This document shows positions 1 to 9,300 of a stretch of DNA of 64,000 nucleotides, in pieces. Made by a program: the position numbers and the translations under genes. The stretch spans positions 30,066 to 94,065 of the forward strand of contig NZ_JAFLVR010000072.1 of NCBI RefSeq assembly GCF_017315985.1, read 5' to 3'. How positions within the stretch are numbered: position 1 is the first letter of the stretch; each line of letters opens with the position of its first letter. The stretch is from Candidatus Enterococcus murrayae. Its GTDB lineage: Bacteria > Bacillota > Bacilli > Lactobacillales > Enterococcaceae. The notes beneath the pieces were generated by a model that saw nothing but the letters and a program-made list of their open reading frames with translations, was not told where the DNA came from and ran no database searches.

Positions 1-479
1 AAGCCGTATATCATTCTGCTAAGTGAGGCAATCCTCAGTTAGCTTTTTCTTGATGTTCTAGCTAAACACTTTTGTATACTGCGAAAAGCAGAACTGACAT
101 CCTTTTTCCTATTAGTGTATTTAATGTCCTGACTTGTTAAGGTAAGAAATGAAACTGGTAAACTAGCAGCTAGCTCGTACTATGGAAATCATTTTTCTAA
201 AAACCAGAAAAATGAATTTATCCTCGTACGCATATCATCACGCTAAACTGACTGAGCAAAAACAGGTTTTATCATGGTGATACATATTTCCACTGTTAAT
301 ACTGCAAAAAGCGTGACTGACAAGCTAGCTCGCAATATTGGATGTTCATTTTTCCAAAAATCGGAAAAATGCGCTTATCCTCGTACGCATACGATTCTGC
401 TAGACAGCTTGTCCACTATATTGTTATGAACGTAAAACTACCGTTCAAATACAACAAACTGCAAAAAGCAGAACTCACA
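1..479. repeat. Three copies of a dispersed two-hairpin intergenic repeat
   Basis: No credible gene lies here. Three copies of one element follow each other. Large-stem arms are at 14-20/87-93, 238-244/310-316 and 395-401/467-473, each pair exactly complementary and separated by 65-66 nt. The second and third copies also have a small hairpin (190-197/207-214 and 347-355/363-371) ending 23 nt before the large stem. The second and third copies repeat with a period of about 156 bp. In the first copy the small hairpin would lie outside the window. Related copies lie at 32128-32262 and 36232-36363. The function is unknown. Confidence 0.8.
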
Positions 480-733
480 AAAAGCCCTTGTTCGAATGAA
501 CAAGGGCGAAAGTTTCGCGGTACCACCTATTTTTAAAAAGAGTTCTCCTCTTTTTCTCTAGCAATTAACGCTTGCGTAACGGAGCGGCTTTGCACGCACT
601 CATCTCCAGACTGTCTTTCAATTACTTCTCACGAAATTGCTTTCAGCCAAGGCAATTCTTTCTGTACGTTTTTTGGTAATTTACTGGTTCCTTCATAGAT
701 ATTTCATTGATGTTTTTATCTCTTCTTAAGCTA
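480..733 (-). promoter_or_regulatory. T-box riboswitch leader, regulated gene outside the window
   Basis: Read on the reverse strand, this leader carries the conserved T-box antiterminator sequence (positions 517-530), an AGTA bulge motif in Stem I, and a terminator hairpin at 485-508 followed by a U-tract at 480-484. T-boxes sense uncharged tRNA and control aminoacyl-tRNA synthetase or amino-acid genes. The specifier cannot be read safely; AGA and GAC are both possible. A promoter lies just upstream (TTGACT 751-756, TAGCTT 728-733, spacer 17). No reverse-strand gene follows between 480 and 1, so the target must begin left of the window or the leader is cut off from it. Confidence 0.85.
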
Positions 734-756
734 CTAAAAAAAACATCGAAAGTCAA
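728..756 (-). promoter_or_regulatory. Promoter of the left T-box leader
   Basis: On the reverse strand, TTGACT (751-756) and TAGCTT (728-733) are separated by 17 bp, matching a vegetative sigma-A promoter. Transcription would start near 721 and run into the T-box leader. Confidence 0.6.
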
Positions 757-783
757 GTGATTTCCAGGCTATATCTGAATAAT

Positions 784-852
784 AAAAAAGAATGGTCGCT
801 TTTTTCCATACTTTATTTTAAACTTGAAAAAGAATGAGCGTTTCTTTAATGA
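784..852 (+). promoter_or_regulatory. Promoter with two matching operator-like boxes
   Basis: A promoter TTGAAA (824-829), 17-bp spacer, TAATGA (847-852) precedes the aldo/keto reductase gene. Two near-identical imperfect palindromes of the form AAAGAATGnnCGnTTnTTT are centred near 795 and 837, 42 bp or four helical turns apart. The second fills the promoter spacer, as a repressor operator would. The cognate regulator is not identifiable here. Confidence 0.45.
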
Positions 853-878
853 AACAAAAAACAAGGAGTGGAAATTAA

Positions 879-1814
879 ATGACTGATGTACGAGTTGGAA
901 AATCACAAGTCTACGCGAGTGCCCTTGGCTTGGGTACCAATGCGGTAGGCGGACACAACCTTTATCCTAATTTGACCGACGAAATTGGAAAAGACGTTGT
1001 TCGTACCGCTATTAACAATGGCATTACTTTGCTGGATACGGCTTTTTCTTATGGGCGCGGACGTTCCGAGGAATTGATCGGGGAAGTTTTACAGGAGCCG
1101 GAATTTGACCGCTCACGAGTAATCGTAGCAACCAAAGCCGCTCATGACATGCAGCAGGATGGCAAATTCAATAACTCACCAGAATTTTTGCGAAATGCCG
1201 TAGAAGCTGCTCTGCAAAGACTTCAAACAGATTATATTGATATCTTCTACATCCATTTTCCCGATGAAGATACGCCGAAAAATGAAGCCGTGGCTGCTTT
1301 GCATCAATTGAAAGAAGAAGGGAAAATTCGTGCCATCGGAGTCTCTAATTTTTCATTGGAGCAGCTAAAAGAAGCCAATCAAGACGGCTATGTCGATATC
1401 GTCGAGGAACGCTTCAGCCTGATTCACCGAGAGCATGAGCAAGAATTATTTCCATATTTAAAAGCAAACAATATCAGCTTTGTCCCTTACTATCCACTAG
1501 ATTCTGGCCTGTTAACAGGAAAGTATGACAAAGAAGCTCACTTTGAAGATAGTGATTTACGCAGTAAAAATCCTGACTTCAAGGGAGAACGCTTTGCAGA
1601 AATTATTAAAAAGGTTGACCAATTAGCACCAATCGCGAAAAATTATGATGTGACCATTACCCAGTTAGTCTTAGCGTGGTATATGAAGCACCCGCAAATC
1701 GATATCGTCATCCCTGGAGCAAAACGCCCAGATCAAGTCGAAGCAAATGCCAAGGCAGTTGATATTCGATTAGCCACTGAGGATTTCGATAAGATCGATC
1801 AACTATTTAAATAG
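879..1814 (+). CDS. Aldo/keto reductase
   Basis: This cytosolic NAD(P)H-dependent oxidoreductase of 311 residues has the (beta/alpha)8 aldo/keto reductase fold and usual family length. The catalytic tetrad is visible as Asp53, Tyr58, Lys86 and His126, and the C-terminal cofactor segment contains an [10 protein letters not shown] motif typical of IolS/YqkF-like members. AAGGAG lies 9 nt before the ATG. It is a single-gene unit, with its own promoter carrying two operator-like boxes and a terminator right after it. The carbonyl substrate cannot be inferred. Confidence 0.9.
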   Translation: MTDVRVGKSQVYASALGLGTNAVGGHNLYPNLTDEIGKDVVRTAINNGITLLDTAFSYGRGRSEELIGEVLQEPEFDRSRVIVATKAAHDMQQDGKFNNSPEFLRNAVEAALQRLQTDYIDIFYIHFPDEDTPKNEAVAALHQLKEEGKIRAIGVSNFSLEQLKEANQDGYVDIVEERFSLIHREHEQELFPYLKANNISFVPYYPLDSGLLTGKYDKEAHFEDSDLRSKNPDFKGERFAEIIKKVDQLAPIAKNYDVTITQLVLAWYMKHPQIDIVIPGAKRPDQVEANAKAVDIRLATEDFDKIDQLFK

Positions 1815-1861
1815 AAGAAAAAGAATTGGTTTTTTCTTCAAATCATGACAATCATGTAAAG

Positions 1862-1887
1862 ACGAGTACTTTGGTGCTCGTTTTTTT
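1862..1887 (+). terminator. Rho-independent terminator of the aldo/keto reductase gene
   Basis: An 8-bp stem (ACGAGTAC with GTGCTCGT) with a TTTG loop is followed by seven T. Confidence 0.85.
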
Positions 1888-1941
1888 GCGTATTATTTTC
1901 TAATTGGGGATAGGAGTACCATCCTCAAATCAAACACGCAG

Positions 1942-2946
1942 CTACACCTTGCCAAGTAGTTTTTTGATTGTATATTCCCAGCTTTTCTTCTCGGGTACTT
2001 GCTTACTATGCTCCTCAGCTTTGTCGGGCCGCCTGTTGGAGGTTTGCGATTCTTGCGGATTCTCAGCGGTTTTCTTTATATGAGGACTCTTTGTCGCAAT
2101 AGGATTATTCGCGAATGACCTCGCACTTCCCTCATTTAGCGGCAAATTCTCCAAAAGTGAATGCAGTTTGTCTGCTTGATCTGCCGTACCTTGATCGAGC
2201 GGCTTTTGATTGATACGTTCATTTGAAGACTTTGAAGTCAGTTCTTTTTGTTCCGTTCGTACTGAAATCTGTTGCTTATCCTCAGGCGACTCCAAAGCAG
2301 GCGATTCTTCCTGCTCTTCTGGATCGGCTTCGTGCCACGCATCAATACTCGATAAAACGCTTTTGAATTTCACGTATTCTGCAAAACGACGAACTCCTGC
2401 CGCTTGGAAAATCGTTAAAGTAGTCAAAATTTCTAACACTTCGGCGGTCTCACCCTCCAATCCTCGAGAAACACGTTTTGTATCTCGCAGTGTCCACGTG
2501 TAGCGTTTCCCATTCGTATCTTTAAAAATCGAGACAAGATCAAATTGAAAATCGGATTTTTCAGCCGTTTCTCGGGCCTTTTTCTCTAATAATTCTCTAT
2601 ATAAACAAGTTTCCTTGGTAAATTCATGATATTCTTCTTTATTCTTAAATAGACGATGGATAACCGTTTGCCATTCTTCCTCATCGGAAAAATAGTTCTG
2701 AAAATAGACACAGTGACGGCGCAAACAATCATTAGGTTTGGCAGTCAAGTAGATCTCGCGGATGATCTCTGGAAACATAAAGGAAAAATCAGCAACCGAA
2801 AGTGCGTCGCGAATCAGAAGAGCTACAGCAGCCTCAACAATCTCTGCGGCATTTCTTGTTTGTTCATAGCGCTGAATCACACGCTTCTCCAAACTCTTTC
2901 TCAACATACCAAAAATTTGTCTCTGCCCTAATACTGCTTCCTTCAT
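1942..2946 (-). CDS. Hypothetical protein with charged low-complexity C-terminus
   Basis: I do not recognise this protein of about 334 residues. The first 200 residues look like a folded, mostly helical domain; the rest is hydrophilic and rich in Glu, Gln, Ser and Lys, and ends in a short basic helix. No signal peptide or membrane segment is seen. An upstream ATG at 2961 is possible, but GGAGG at 2955-2959 sits 8 nt before the ATG at 2946, which I prefer. It is monocistronic, with AT-rich DNA upstream and no informative neighbour. Confidence 0.7.
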   Translation of the reverse strand: MKEAVLGQRQIFGMLRKSLEKRVIQRYEQTRNAAEIVEAAVALLIRDALSVADFSFMFPEIIREIYLTAKPNDCLRRHCVYFQNYFSDEEEWQTVIHRLFKNKEEYHEFTKETCLYRELLEKKARETAEKSDFQFDLVSIFKDTNGKRYTWTLRDTKRVSRGLEGETAEVLEILTTLTIFQAAGVRRFAEYVKFKSVLSSIDAWHEADPEEQEESPALESPEDKQQISVRTEQKELTSKSSNERINQKPLDQGTADQADKLHSLLENLPLNEGSARSFANNPIATKSPHIKKTAENPQESQTSNRRPDKAEEHSKQVPEKKSWEYTIKKLLGKV

Positions 2947-3262
2947 TATTTCATCCTCCATCCATTAGTCTGTAGTTACTATCTTATAATCATTACTATG
3001 TAACCGTTCACAACGATATTTTATACATAAAATAACTCGGTTGTAAATAGGTTCAGCTAAGTATTCTTATCCGTAAATTTTTATAAAGCTTTTGGGTAAT
3101 AACTTTTTCGACTATTTACTATCTTTATCATTTGGATTATCAACTTAAAAAATAACTATTAATTATGTACTGTGTTTAGCAATGCTTCGTCAGTAACGTT
3201 TATGTATTTTTTTCAAATAGACTAAGTGGTCTCAATTTCCGATTATGACAATTTTTCTTAAC
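2947..3262. other. AT-rich intergenic region
   Basis: This gap holds the ribosome binding site and presumably the promoter of the reverse-strand hypothetical gene. I see no credible ORF, RNA motif or repeat in it. Confidence 0.5.
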
Positions 3263-3300
3263 AAAAAAGATACCGCCTCATTAAAAAAGACGGTATCTTT
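3263..3300 (-). terminator. Terminator of the 2-hydroxyacid dehydrogenase gene
   Basis: A stem AAGATACCG/CGGTATCTT (3268-3276/3291-3299) is followed on the reverse strand by a run of T. It lies just beyond the stop at 3352. Confidence 0.8.
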
Positions 3301-3351
3301 TATCAGAATGCTCATCCATTTTTCCATCATTTAAGCAGAAATACTGAACTT

Positions 3352-4323
3352 CTATCCTCTTTTATTTACTACGTTTTTCTCTTTTCCAGCTAGAAAAGCC
3401 GCAAAATTATCTACAGCGATTCCCATCAAGCGGGTCCGTGTCTCCAGCGGTGCCCAAGCAATATGAGGCGTGATAAAACAATTTTTAGCTTTTAACAATG
3501 GGTTATCTTCCGTCATCGGCTCTTTCGAAACGACATCAACTCCCGCTGCATAAATTTTCTCCTCATCCAACGCTTTAGCCACTGCTTCTTCATCCAACAG
3601 CCCTCCGCGTGCAGTGTTCAGCAAGATGACTCCATCCTTCATTTGCTGGATCGCATCCTGATTGATCATTTTTTCCGTCTCTGAGGTTTGAGGGACATGC
3701 AGACTGATAATATCTGCTTGTTGATAGAGCTCCTCTAAGGAAACCTGACGCAGCCACTCAGCCTGCGACTCCTTTGGTCGATGATTCCAATAAATGACAT
3801 TCATATTGAAAGCATGAGCGATTTTCGCGACTGCTTGCGCAATCTCGCCAAAACCGATCAATCCTAATGTTTTCCCTCTCAACTCCATTAACGGCGATTT
3901 CCAATAGGTGAAATCAATGCTTTTCTGCCACTCTCCTTGGTGTACAGATTGGTTGTGCAGACCTACTTGGTTCGCGATCTCCAATAACAATGCAAACGTG
4001 GACTGCGCCACAGCATCGGTTCCATATGCCGGAATATTTGTGACTGGTATCCCTCGTTTTCTAGCTGCCTCTGTGTCTACAACGTTATACCCTGTCGCGA
4101 CCACACCAATATATTTTAATTGAGGCACAGCTGCCAGAACGGCTTCATCAATTGGTGTCTTGTTTGTTAGAATCGCTTCCGCATTGCCGATCCGTTCAAT
4201 AATTTCCTGCTTATCAGTATAAGAAGTCCGATCATAAACCACAACTTCTCCATATTCTTCAAAACCCTGCCAGCTTAAATCCCCTGGATTCAATGCGCGA
4301 CCGTCTAATACAACAATTTTCAT
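3352..4323 (-). CDS. D-2-hydroxyacid dehydrogenase family protein
   Basis: A 323-residue NAD-dependent dehydrogenase of the D-isomer-specific 2-hydroxyacid family (hydroxypyruvate/glycerate or D-lactate type). A Rossmann GxGxxx motif lies near residue 157, and the family triad appears as Arg239 (in NTARGG), Glu268 (VSKEP) and His287 (PHIAWAP). It would reduce a 2-keto acid in the cytosol. GGAGG precedes the ATG. It is a single-gene unit with its own terminator. The order of neighbours does not narrow the substrate. Confidence 0.9.
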   Translation of the reverse strand: MKIVVLDGRALNPGDLSWQGFEEYGEVVVYDRTSYTDKQEIIERIGNAEAILTNKTPIDEAVLAAVPQLKYIGVVATGYNVVDTEAARKRGIPVTNIPAYGTDAVAQSTFALLLEIANQVGLHNQSVHQGEWQKSIDFTYWKSPLMELRGKTLGLIGFGEIAQAVAKIAHAFNMNVIYWNHRPKESQAEWLRQVSLEELYQQADIISLHVPQTSETEKMINQDAIQQMKDGVILLNTARGGLLDEEAVAKALDEEKIYAAGVDVVSKEPMTEDNPLLKAKNCFITPHIAWAPLETRTRLMGIAVDNFAAFLAGKEKNVVNKRG

Positions 4324-4452
4324 ATGATCCCTCCATCATGATCGATTTCTCTTATTCTACCTACAATTATAGGAAATGAAAAGAACCCCACTTTGAAGTA
4401 GTAGTGCTTGACCCGCTCGTACCGATAAGCTGCCAAAATTTTGCCCACAAAA

Positions 4453-4488
4453 AAATGATCAAAAGACGTATTTGACTTTTGATCATTT
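4453..4488 (-). terminator. Terminator of the winged-helix regulator gene
   Basis: A 13-bp stem (4453-4465/4476-4488) is followed on the reverse strand by a T-rich run, immediately after the stop at 4500. Confidence 0.8.
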
Positions 4489-4499
4489 CATTTTACATA

Positions 4500-5183
4500 T
4501 TATGCAAAGAATTCTGATGATAATTGATAGCCCTCTCCCCAAATCGTTTTAATCGCCTCTTCAGACAAGTTGACCATCTCGATTTTCTTTCGCAATTTTT
4601 TTACGATTGATGAAAGATGTGACAAATGTGAATTCGTTACTCCAGTTCCCCATACCTTGTTGCATAAGTCTTCCCGAGTAATCACCTTACCATTTGAATG
4701 GTACAGCACATTAAAGACTTTTTCTTCCAGCTTAGAGAGATTCAGTTGGTACATTTGATCTGGAATTTTGATTTTTGCCCCAAAGCTAGAATCAATTCCG
4801 GCTCTTCTGAAGCTGGTATGATCCGAGTGAAGAAGCGCCGAATCCATCAGCTTTTCTCGCAATGAATCCATGCCTAGATTGATCGTAGTAACTTCTTTGA
4901 TTGTGACTAACTCTTCCGACTCCGTTGCTTCTCCAACCTTTCGAAACAGCAGGTTCTTTTTCGCTTCAAAAAGCGGCAATAGAAAATTGATCTCTGTATT
5001 CGATACTGTTTCACTAAAAATAATGAATTGGAAATGGTTCATCAAGTCTGGATACGCTTGGTTCTGAATCAAGTAGTCAAGCAGACTAGAGGAACATAGT
5101 ACTTCATAGTTTAAATATTGCAATTTTTCTTGCAGATCGCCATCAGATAGAATATTTCGCGTTAATATTAATACTTGGCTCAT
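4500..5183 (-). CDS. OmpR-type winged-helix regulator with degenerate receiver
   Basis: This 227-residue protein ends in an OmpR/PhoB-type winged-helix DNA-binding domain (about residues 135-225). The N-terminal part has receiver length, but the acidic pair after strand 1 is absent (LTRN in place of DD) and the expected phospho-acceptor Asp is missing (IIFSET). It is therefore probably not controlled by phosphorylation. It sits at the distal end of the WxL surface-protein cluster, so control of that cluster is likely but not shown. The gene has its own terminator. Confidence 0.75.
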   Translation of the reverse strand: MSQVLILTRNILSDGDLQEKLQYLNYEVLCSSSLLDYLIQNQAYPDLMNHFQFIIFSETVSNTEINFLLPLFEAKKNLLFRKVGEATESEELVTIKEVTTINLGMDSLREKLMDSALLHSDHTSFRRAGIDSSFGAKIKIPDQMYQLNLSKLEEKVFNVLYHSNGKVITREDLCNKVWGTGVTNSHLSHLSSIVKKLRKKIEMVNLSEEAIKTIWGEGYQLSSEFFA

Positions 5184-5283
5184 ATGTATTCACCTTCTTT
5201 GCCTTTAATAAATAATAATAGTTATATTACAGGTATTTTTATAAGAATAGTTGAGGTACTCAAAGAAGTACCTCAATATTCAC

Positions 5284-5514
5284 TTAAAATGTAAAGCTGT
5301 TGATTTGATTTTGAATATCCAAGTAAACAAAGACTGCACAAGCAAATGAGGCAACCATAACAAGTAGTAGTGTCCAGTCCAGTATTAAAAACCTCTCCGT
5401 CAACCCACGTTCTTTCTTCAGTTCTTTGTCCTTTATATAGCAGCTAACAAAAGCGATCAAAGACATCACTCCGATAGCCCCAAGAATAAACACCCAATAC
5501 ATTGGTTTCATCAT
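5284..5514 (-). CDS. Small membrane protein, unknown function
   Basis: A protein of about 76 residues with two hydrophobic membrane segments separated by a short charged loop. An upstream GTG at 5532 is open, but the sequence there contains the GGGG ribosome binding site, 8 nt before the ATG at 5514, so the later start is preferred. It lies 36-55 bp after the LRR-WxL gene and 100 bp before the winged-helix regulator gene, so it may be co-transcribed with the surface cluster. No family is recognised. Confidence 0.6.
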   Translation of the reverse strand: MMKPMYWVFILGAIGVMSLIAFVSCYIKDKELKKERGLTERFLILDWTLLLVMVASFACAVFVYLDIQNQINSFTF

Positions 5515-5568
5515 TTGCACATCCCCATCCACTCGATTTTAATTTTGATTCTTCAATTGCCTGAACAA

Positions 5569-8500
5569 TTATAATGTGTCATCCAAGGTCCAAGTAAGTT
5601 TCCCATTGAACGTATAGCCAGCTTGACCATTTACATTCGCCGGCACTTCCAGTTTTACCTTATCAAATGGAACACGATAATCCCAAACGCCTTCCCCATC
5701 AGCTTTGGGCGCTTCCGATAAGGTTACAGAAGATCCGCCGGCAGTTAACGCAAGACTTTTCTGCCAAGTCGGATTTCCGCTAGTGCCATTAGGAATTGGA
5801 GTGGCTGTTTCTGCCCCACCTGCATCTGCGATCTTGTACAAGGAGATATCACTTAACGTTAGTTTAGGCGAAACAGCAGCTGTTTTTAATGCATTTCCTT
5901 TTGAATTTGTCAGCTCGCTTAATTTACCCACGACCTTCCAATCTACACGGTTGGTAGTTTGCATTGAATCTGTCACACGAACCTTGAAACCATCCGTCTG
6001 TTCAGACGCTGAATGTCTCTTTGTGTCTAAACTATACGTTTGTGCCTTCTTACTCGCTTCATTTTTTCTGCCAAAATCAAAACGCTCAGGCGCTGATAAA
6101 TTCAGTAGTTCTGGAGCTTTCGCTTTGATTGTGACCCATTTCGTTTCACCCACTCGCGAAAAGTTTTTCCCTTGAACATTGAAATACATATTCGCAGTTT
6201 GGCCTGGTGTCGCGTTATCGTTCACTTTTGTTACGGTAGTGATTACCGCTACTTTATCCTTATTAATCTGATTATCCAATGCATCAACTACTGACCAAAT
6301 ACCTGCAGGTGTCGGCACATATACCCCGTCTATTTCTACGCGAGCACCGTTTACATATTCGCTTGCCTGACTGTCAAGCGGCTCTGTATAAAGATTCAAT
6401 ATCGCATGCGGTGTACCTTGCAGGCTATTTCTAAAATCAGGCTTCATCAAATATTTTGCGTCTTTACTGTCAACCGTTGCTCGCCAATAAATCACTCCGC
6501 CCTGCGGAATCTCAGTAATTTCATTGCCATCGATATCCGTAGGTACTAATTTGACTGATGCCGCTGTAGCAATATCATAATCCGCATCAAAGGTAATCGT
6601 TCCCGAAAAGACAAAATCAACTATGGCCGAGTTTCCAGTATAGCTAAAATCTGCTGAAGGTGAACGGCTATCCAAATCATAGTTTGGATCGTCAATATTT
6701 AGAATATTAGTTCCCGCTTTTATAGAAGGTGTTGCCGTTCCCCAGCCACTACTTTGTACGAAGCTCAAGCCGCCGCTCGCATCCGTATTTAAAACATCGA
6801 TCTCATAACCGATAGGTGACGTCTTTTTAGTAGCGGTTCCACCATTCTTCGGCACCTTAATCCCTTGTCCGGGAGCATATAAGCGTGTTAAGGTTGGAAG
6901 CTTCTCGAGTGGCGTAATATCACTTATATGATTATTACTAGCAAAAATCCTTTGAATTCGTGTGTGCGTCGTAGGCTTGATCGTTGAAAAAGCCTTATCC
7001 TGCAATTCATTTTGACCGATATGCAGATCAATAATGGAATCCGGTATATGCACCATTTCAGCATCTGTGACTTTATTCGTCTCCATATTGATTATTTCGA
7101 TTACGGTAAATTGCTTCAACCCATCTAATTTTTCCAGCAATGTTTTTGTATTCAAGTAATTCGATGTCGTCGATGTAAAAAGACCTTGCTCCTTCATAAA
7201 TAGCGTTTTCAAAGAATTCTTGGCAGCCTCTAATCCCATATCCTCAAAACGAACAAATAGATTGTTGCTAAAGTTTACCTCCTGCAGACTTGTACAGCCC
7301 GAAAGATCACCTTTGATGTCTGATAGCTGATTATTATTAGCAATTAAATGGGTTAGATTCGATGCCCCTATCAGACTATCTATATTTTCTAAGCGATTAC
7401 TATAACAATAAAATGCCTTTAAGCTTTTAGGATTGATTGCTGTAATATCCGACAAAAGCCCTTTTAAATAAAAGGCTGTACCTGAAGACGCATTGATTTT
7501 CATTTGTGACGCACCAGCGTTTTGACTTGAACATCTCAATTCCTCCAAGGTATCTGTATTTTCGATCCCCGAAAGATTGGGCAACAGATTATTTGAAACA
7601 TCCAGCTTGACTATTTTGTTTGTTGTCAACAGCGGAGTCAATGTTTGGATTAAGTTGCTTGAAAGGTTCAGCTCCTTAATCGCTGTTTTTCCTGCAAGCG
7701 GACTGATGTCTTCAATCGCCTGATTAGATAAATTTACTTCGCTTAGTGCTGTACACGTACTTAGAGCAGTGATCGCATTGGCGCCTCTTAATCCACGTGT
7801 ATGATAAGTCGGTGTATGGATGCCTGGATCAAAAACCAGCTCAGTGACGCCGCCTGGATTTTCATAATAATAATCGCGACCATTGTAATTTGGTGAGCCA
7901 GTTACCACTAGTTTGCTCAATTTGCTATAGTTTTCTAGACCGTCCAATGTGTGCAATCCCGGATGACCTGCCAAAGAAAGAACCTCTAAAGAATTCGCGC
8001 AGTTCAGTCCTTTTAATGATTGAAGTCCGTATCCTACGTAGGACGGCTCCGCTTCGCCTAGCTTTGCTAACGTATCTCCCCGCTGTTCATTGTATTTATT
8101 AAAGGAGATTTCTCGCAGCTTCGTCGCGCTTTCTAGTCCTTCAAAATTGGCAATGGCTCCGTTTTGATTATACGTATTGTTTTCTGAGCCATTTACATTT
8201 ATGACCTGTAGTTCTTTACAGCCAGATAGTCCTTTAAAAGAAGTCAACTTGTTTTGTGCAGCTGAGAAGACTTCTAGTGAAGGATGATCCTTCAGCTCAT
8301 CAATATCAGTTAACTCTCCATGATAACAAAGAAGCTCCTTCAGCTTTGTCAATTTTTTGAACCCTGTTGGCAAGGCGGTAAATTGATCACTTCCTCGTCC
8401 AGTTGTGCTATTTCCGATAAAATTCAAGGTTTCTAAATTAACTGCGTATTGCAGCCCTTCTAAATTAGAGATACTTGTGTAATCTCCACTGATCGACCCA

Positions 8501-8928
8501 CGAGTCAATGAGGTTAACATCTCCATCTGCACTTCCGTGATCGGTGTCCCGTCAGGAATACTCTGACCATAGGTCGAATGATTCAAGGTTGCACGAATCC
8601 ATTGATACAGGGCTGGATCAGGGATAGTAACTGGATCATTAGCAGCTTGCGGCTTGATCTTATCTGTATCTGCTTTTTCCTTGCTTTCCTTTGTTGACTC
8701 AGTGGAATCCTTTGTACTACTTGAAGATGTTTCTTCTGTCTCTTCTTCAGTTGAAGCGGTAGTTGACTCAGTGGAGTTGATTGTTTCCTGTACTGGCACT
8801 ACCTCTTCGCTTACTGGTGTTGTAGCTGTCGGTTCCTCGGTCACAGCCTGAACGAGCTGGCTGCTTTCACCCAAAGCTAATAAAACGATCACTGTAAAAC
8901 TGAAAACCTTCGTTAAACGTTTATTCAA
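5569..8928 (-). CDS. WxL-domain surface protein with leucine-rich repeats
   Basis: An 1119-residue secreted protein. It has a signal peptide (about residues 1-28), a Ser/Thr/Glu-rich linker to about 95, and an internalin-like leucine-rich repeat region (about 110-700) with spaced LxxLxxLxLxxN units. A beta-rich section follows, then a C-terminal WxL domain ending in LTWTLDDTL. WxL domains bind peptidoglycan noncovalently, so the protein is displayed on the wall, and LRRs usually bind proteins. Its start overlaps the upstream LPQTN gene by 8 bp, indicating translational coupling within the WxL operon. A role in host or surface adhesion is inferred from the family. Confidence 0.88.
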   Translation of the reverse strand: MNKRLTKVFSFTVIVLLALGESSQLVQAVTEEPTATTPVSEEVVPVQETINSTESTTASTEEETEETSSSSTKDSTESTKESKEKADTDKIKPQAANDPVTIPDPALYQWIRATLNHSTYGQSIPDGTPITEVQMEMLTSLTRGSISGDYTSISNLEGLQYAVNLETLNFIGNSTTGRGSDQFTALPTGFKKLTKLKELLCYHGELTDIDELKDHPSLEVFSAAQNKLTSFKGLSGCKELQVINVNGSENNTYNQNGAIANFEGLESATKLREISFNKYNEQRGDTLAKLGEAEPSYVGYGLQSLKGLNCANSLEVLSLAGHPGLHTLDGLENYSKLSKLVVTGSPNYNGRDYYYENPGGVTELVFDPGIHTPTYHTRGLRGANAITALSTCTALSEVNLSNQAIEDISPLAGKTAIKELNLSSNLIQTLTPLLTTNKIVKLDVSNNLLPNLSGIENTDTLEELRCSSQNAGASQMKINASSGTAFYLKGLLSDITAINPKSLKAFYCYSNRLENIDSLIGASNLTHLIANNNQLSDIKGDLSGCTSLQEVNFSNNLFVRFEDMGLEAAKNSLKTLFMKEQGLFTSTTSNYLNTKTLLEKLDGLKQFTVIEIINMETNKVTDAEMVHIPDSIIDLHIGQNELQDKAFSTIKPTTHTRIQRIFASNNHISDITPLEKLPTLTRLYAPGQGIKVPKNGGTATKKTSPIGYEIDVLNTDASGGLSFVQSSGWGTATPSIKAGTNILNIDDPNYDLDSRSPSADFSYTGNSAIVDFVFSGTITFDADYDIATAASVKLVPTDIDGNEITEIPQGGVIYWRATVDSKDAKYLMKPDFRNSLQGTPHAILNLYTEPLDSQASEYVNGARVEIDGVYVPTPAGIWSVVDALDNQINKDKVAVITTVTKVNDNATPGQTANMYFNVQGKNFSRVGETKWVTIKAKAPELLNLSAPERFDFGRKNEASKKAQTYSLDTKRHSASEQTDGFKVRVTDSMQTTNRVDWKVVGKLSELTNSKGNALKTAAVSPKLTLSDISLYKIADAGGAETATPIPNGTSGNPTWQKSLALTAGGSSVTLSEAPKADGEGVWDYRVPFDKVKLEVPANVNGQAGYTFNGKLTWTLDDTL

Positions 8929-9292
8929 TTGGGCGCACCTTCTTTCTATCTCTGTGAGTGACTACAATTAGAATCAACGCAACTAACAGCATTCCCGCTA
9001 GACTTAACAAGAATTGCTGCTGCATATTTGTCTGCGGCAATCTGCGGTAGATTCTAGTTTGACTTCTTGCATCCACAACACTTGGTGTGCGGACATTCGA
9101 AGGCTGCGTCGGTTCTTCTTTTTTAGTACTCGGCAGTGTGGGTTCATCCTTGTTGGTATTAAAACCGATTCCTGCCTCTGTTTCGGCATTGTCTACTTCA
9201 GCTGCACTCACGGTAAATGGCTGAACACCAATAGTCAGGAAGGATACTATTAAAAGAAGGAAAGATAGGAATGTCTTATTCTTTTTCATCAT
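8921..9292 (-). CDS. Small LPQTN-anchored wall protein of the WxL operon
   Basis: About 123 residues: signal peptide, a short Pro/Thr-rich segment, the sortase motif LPQTN, a hydrophobic helix and a positively charged tail. Sortase should link it to peptidoglycan. The open frame extends to 9397, but AAAGGAG lies just before the paired ATGs at 9292/9289, directly after the stop of the upstream gene, so I place the start there. Small LPxTG proteins of this kind are regular members of WxL clusters; their role is unknown. Confidence 0.8.
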   Translation of the reverse strand: MMKKNKTFLSFLLLIVSFLTIGVQPFTVSAAEVDNAETEAGIGFNTNKDEPTLPSTKKEEPTQPSNVRTPSVVDARSQTRIYRRLPQTNMQQQFLLSLAGMLLVALILIVVTHRDRKKVRPIE

Positions 9293-9300
9293 CTTCTCCT

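Noticed and set aside
342..536. 64-codon forward ORF
   Set aside because: It runs through the repeat and the T-box terminator, has no ribosome binding site, and its residues reflect the repeat sequence.
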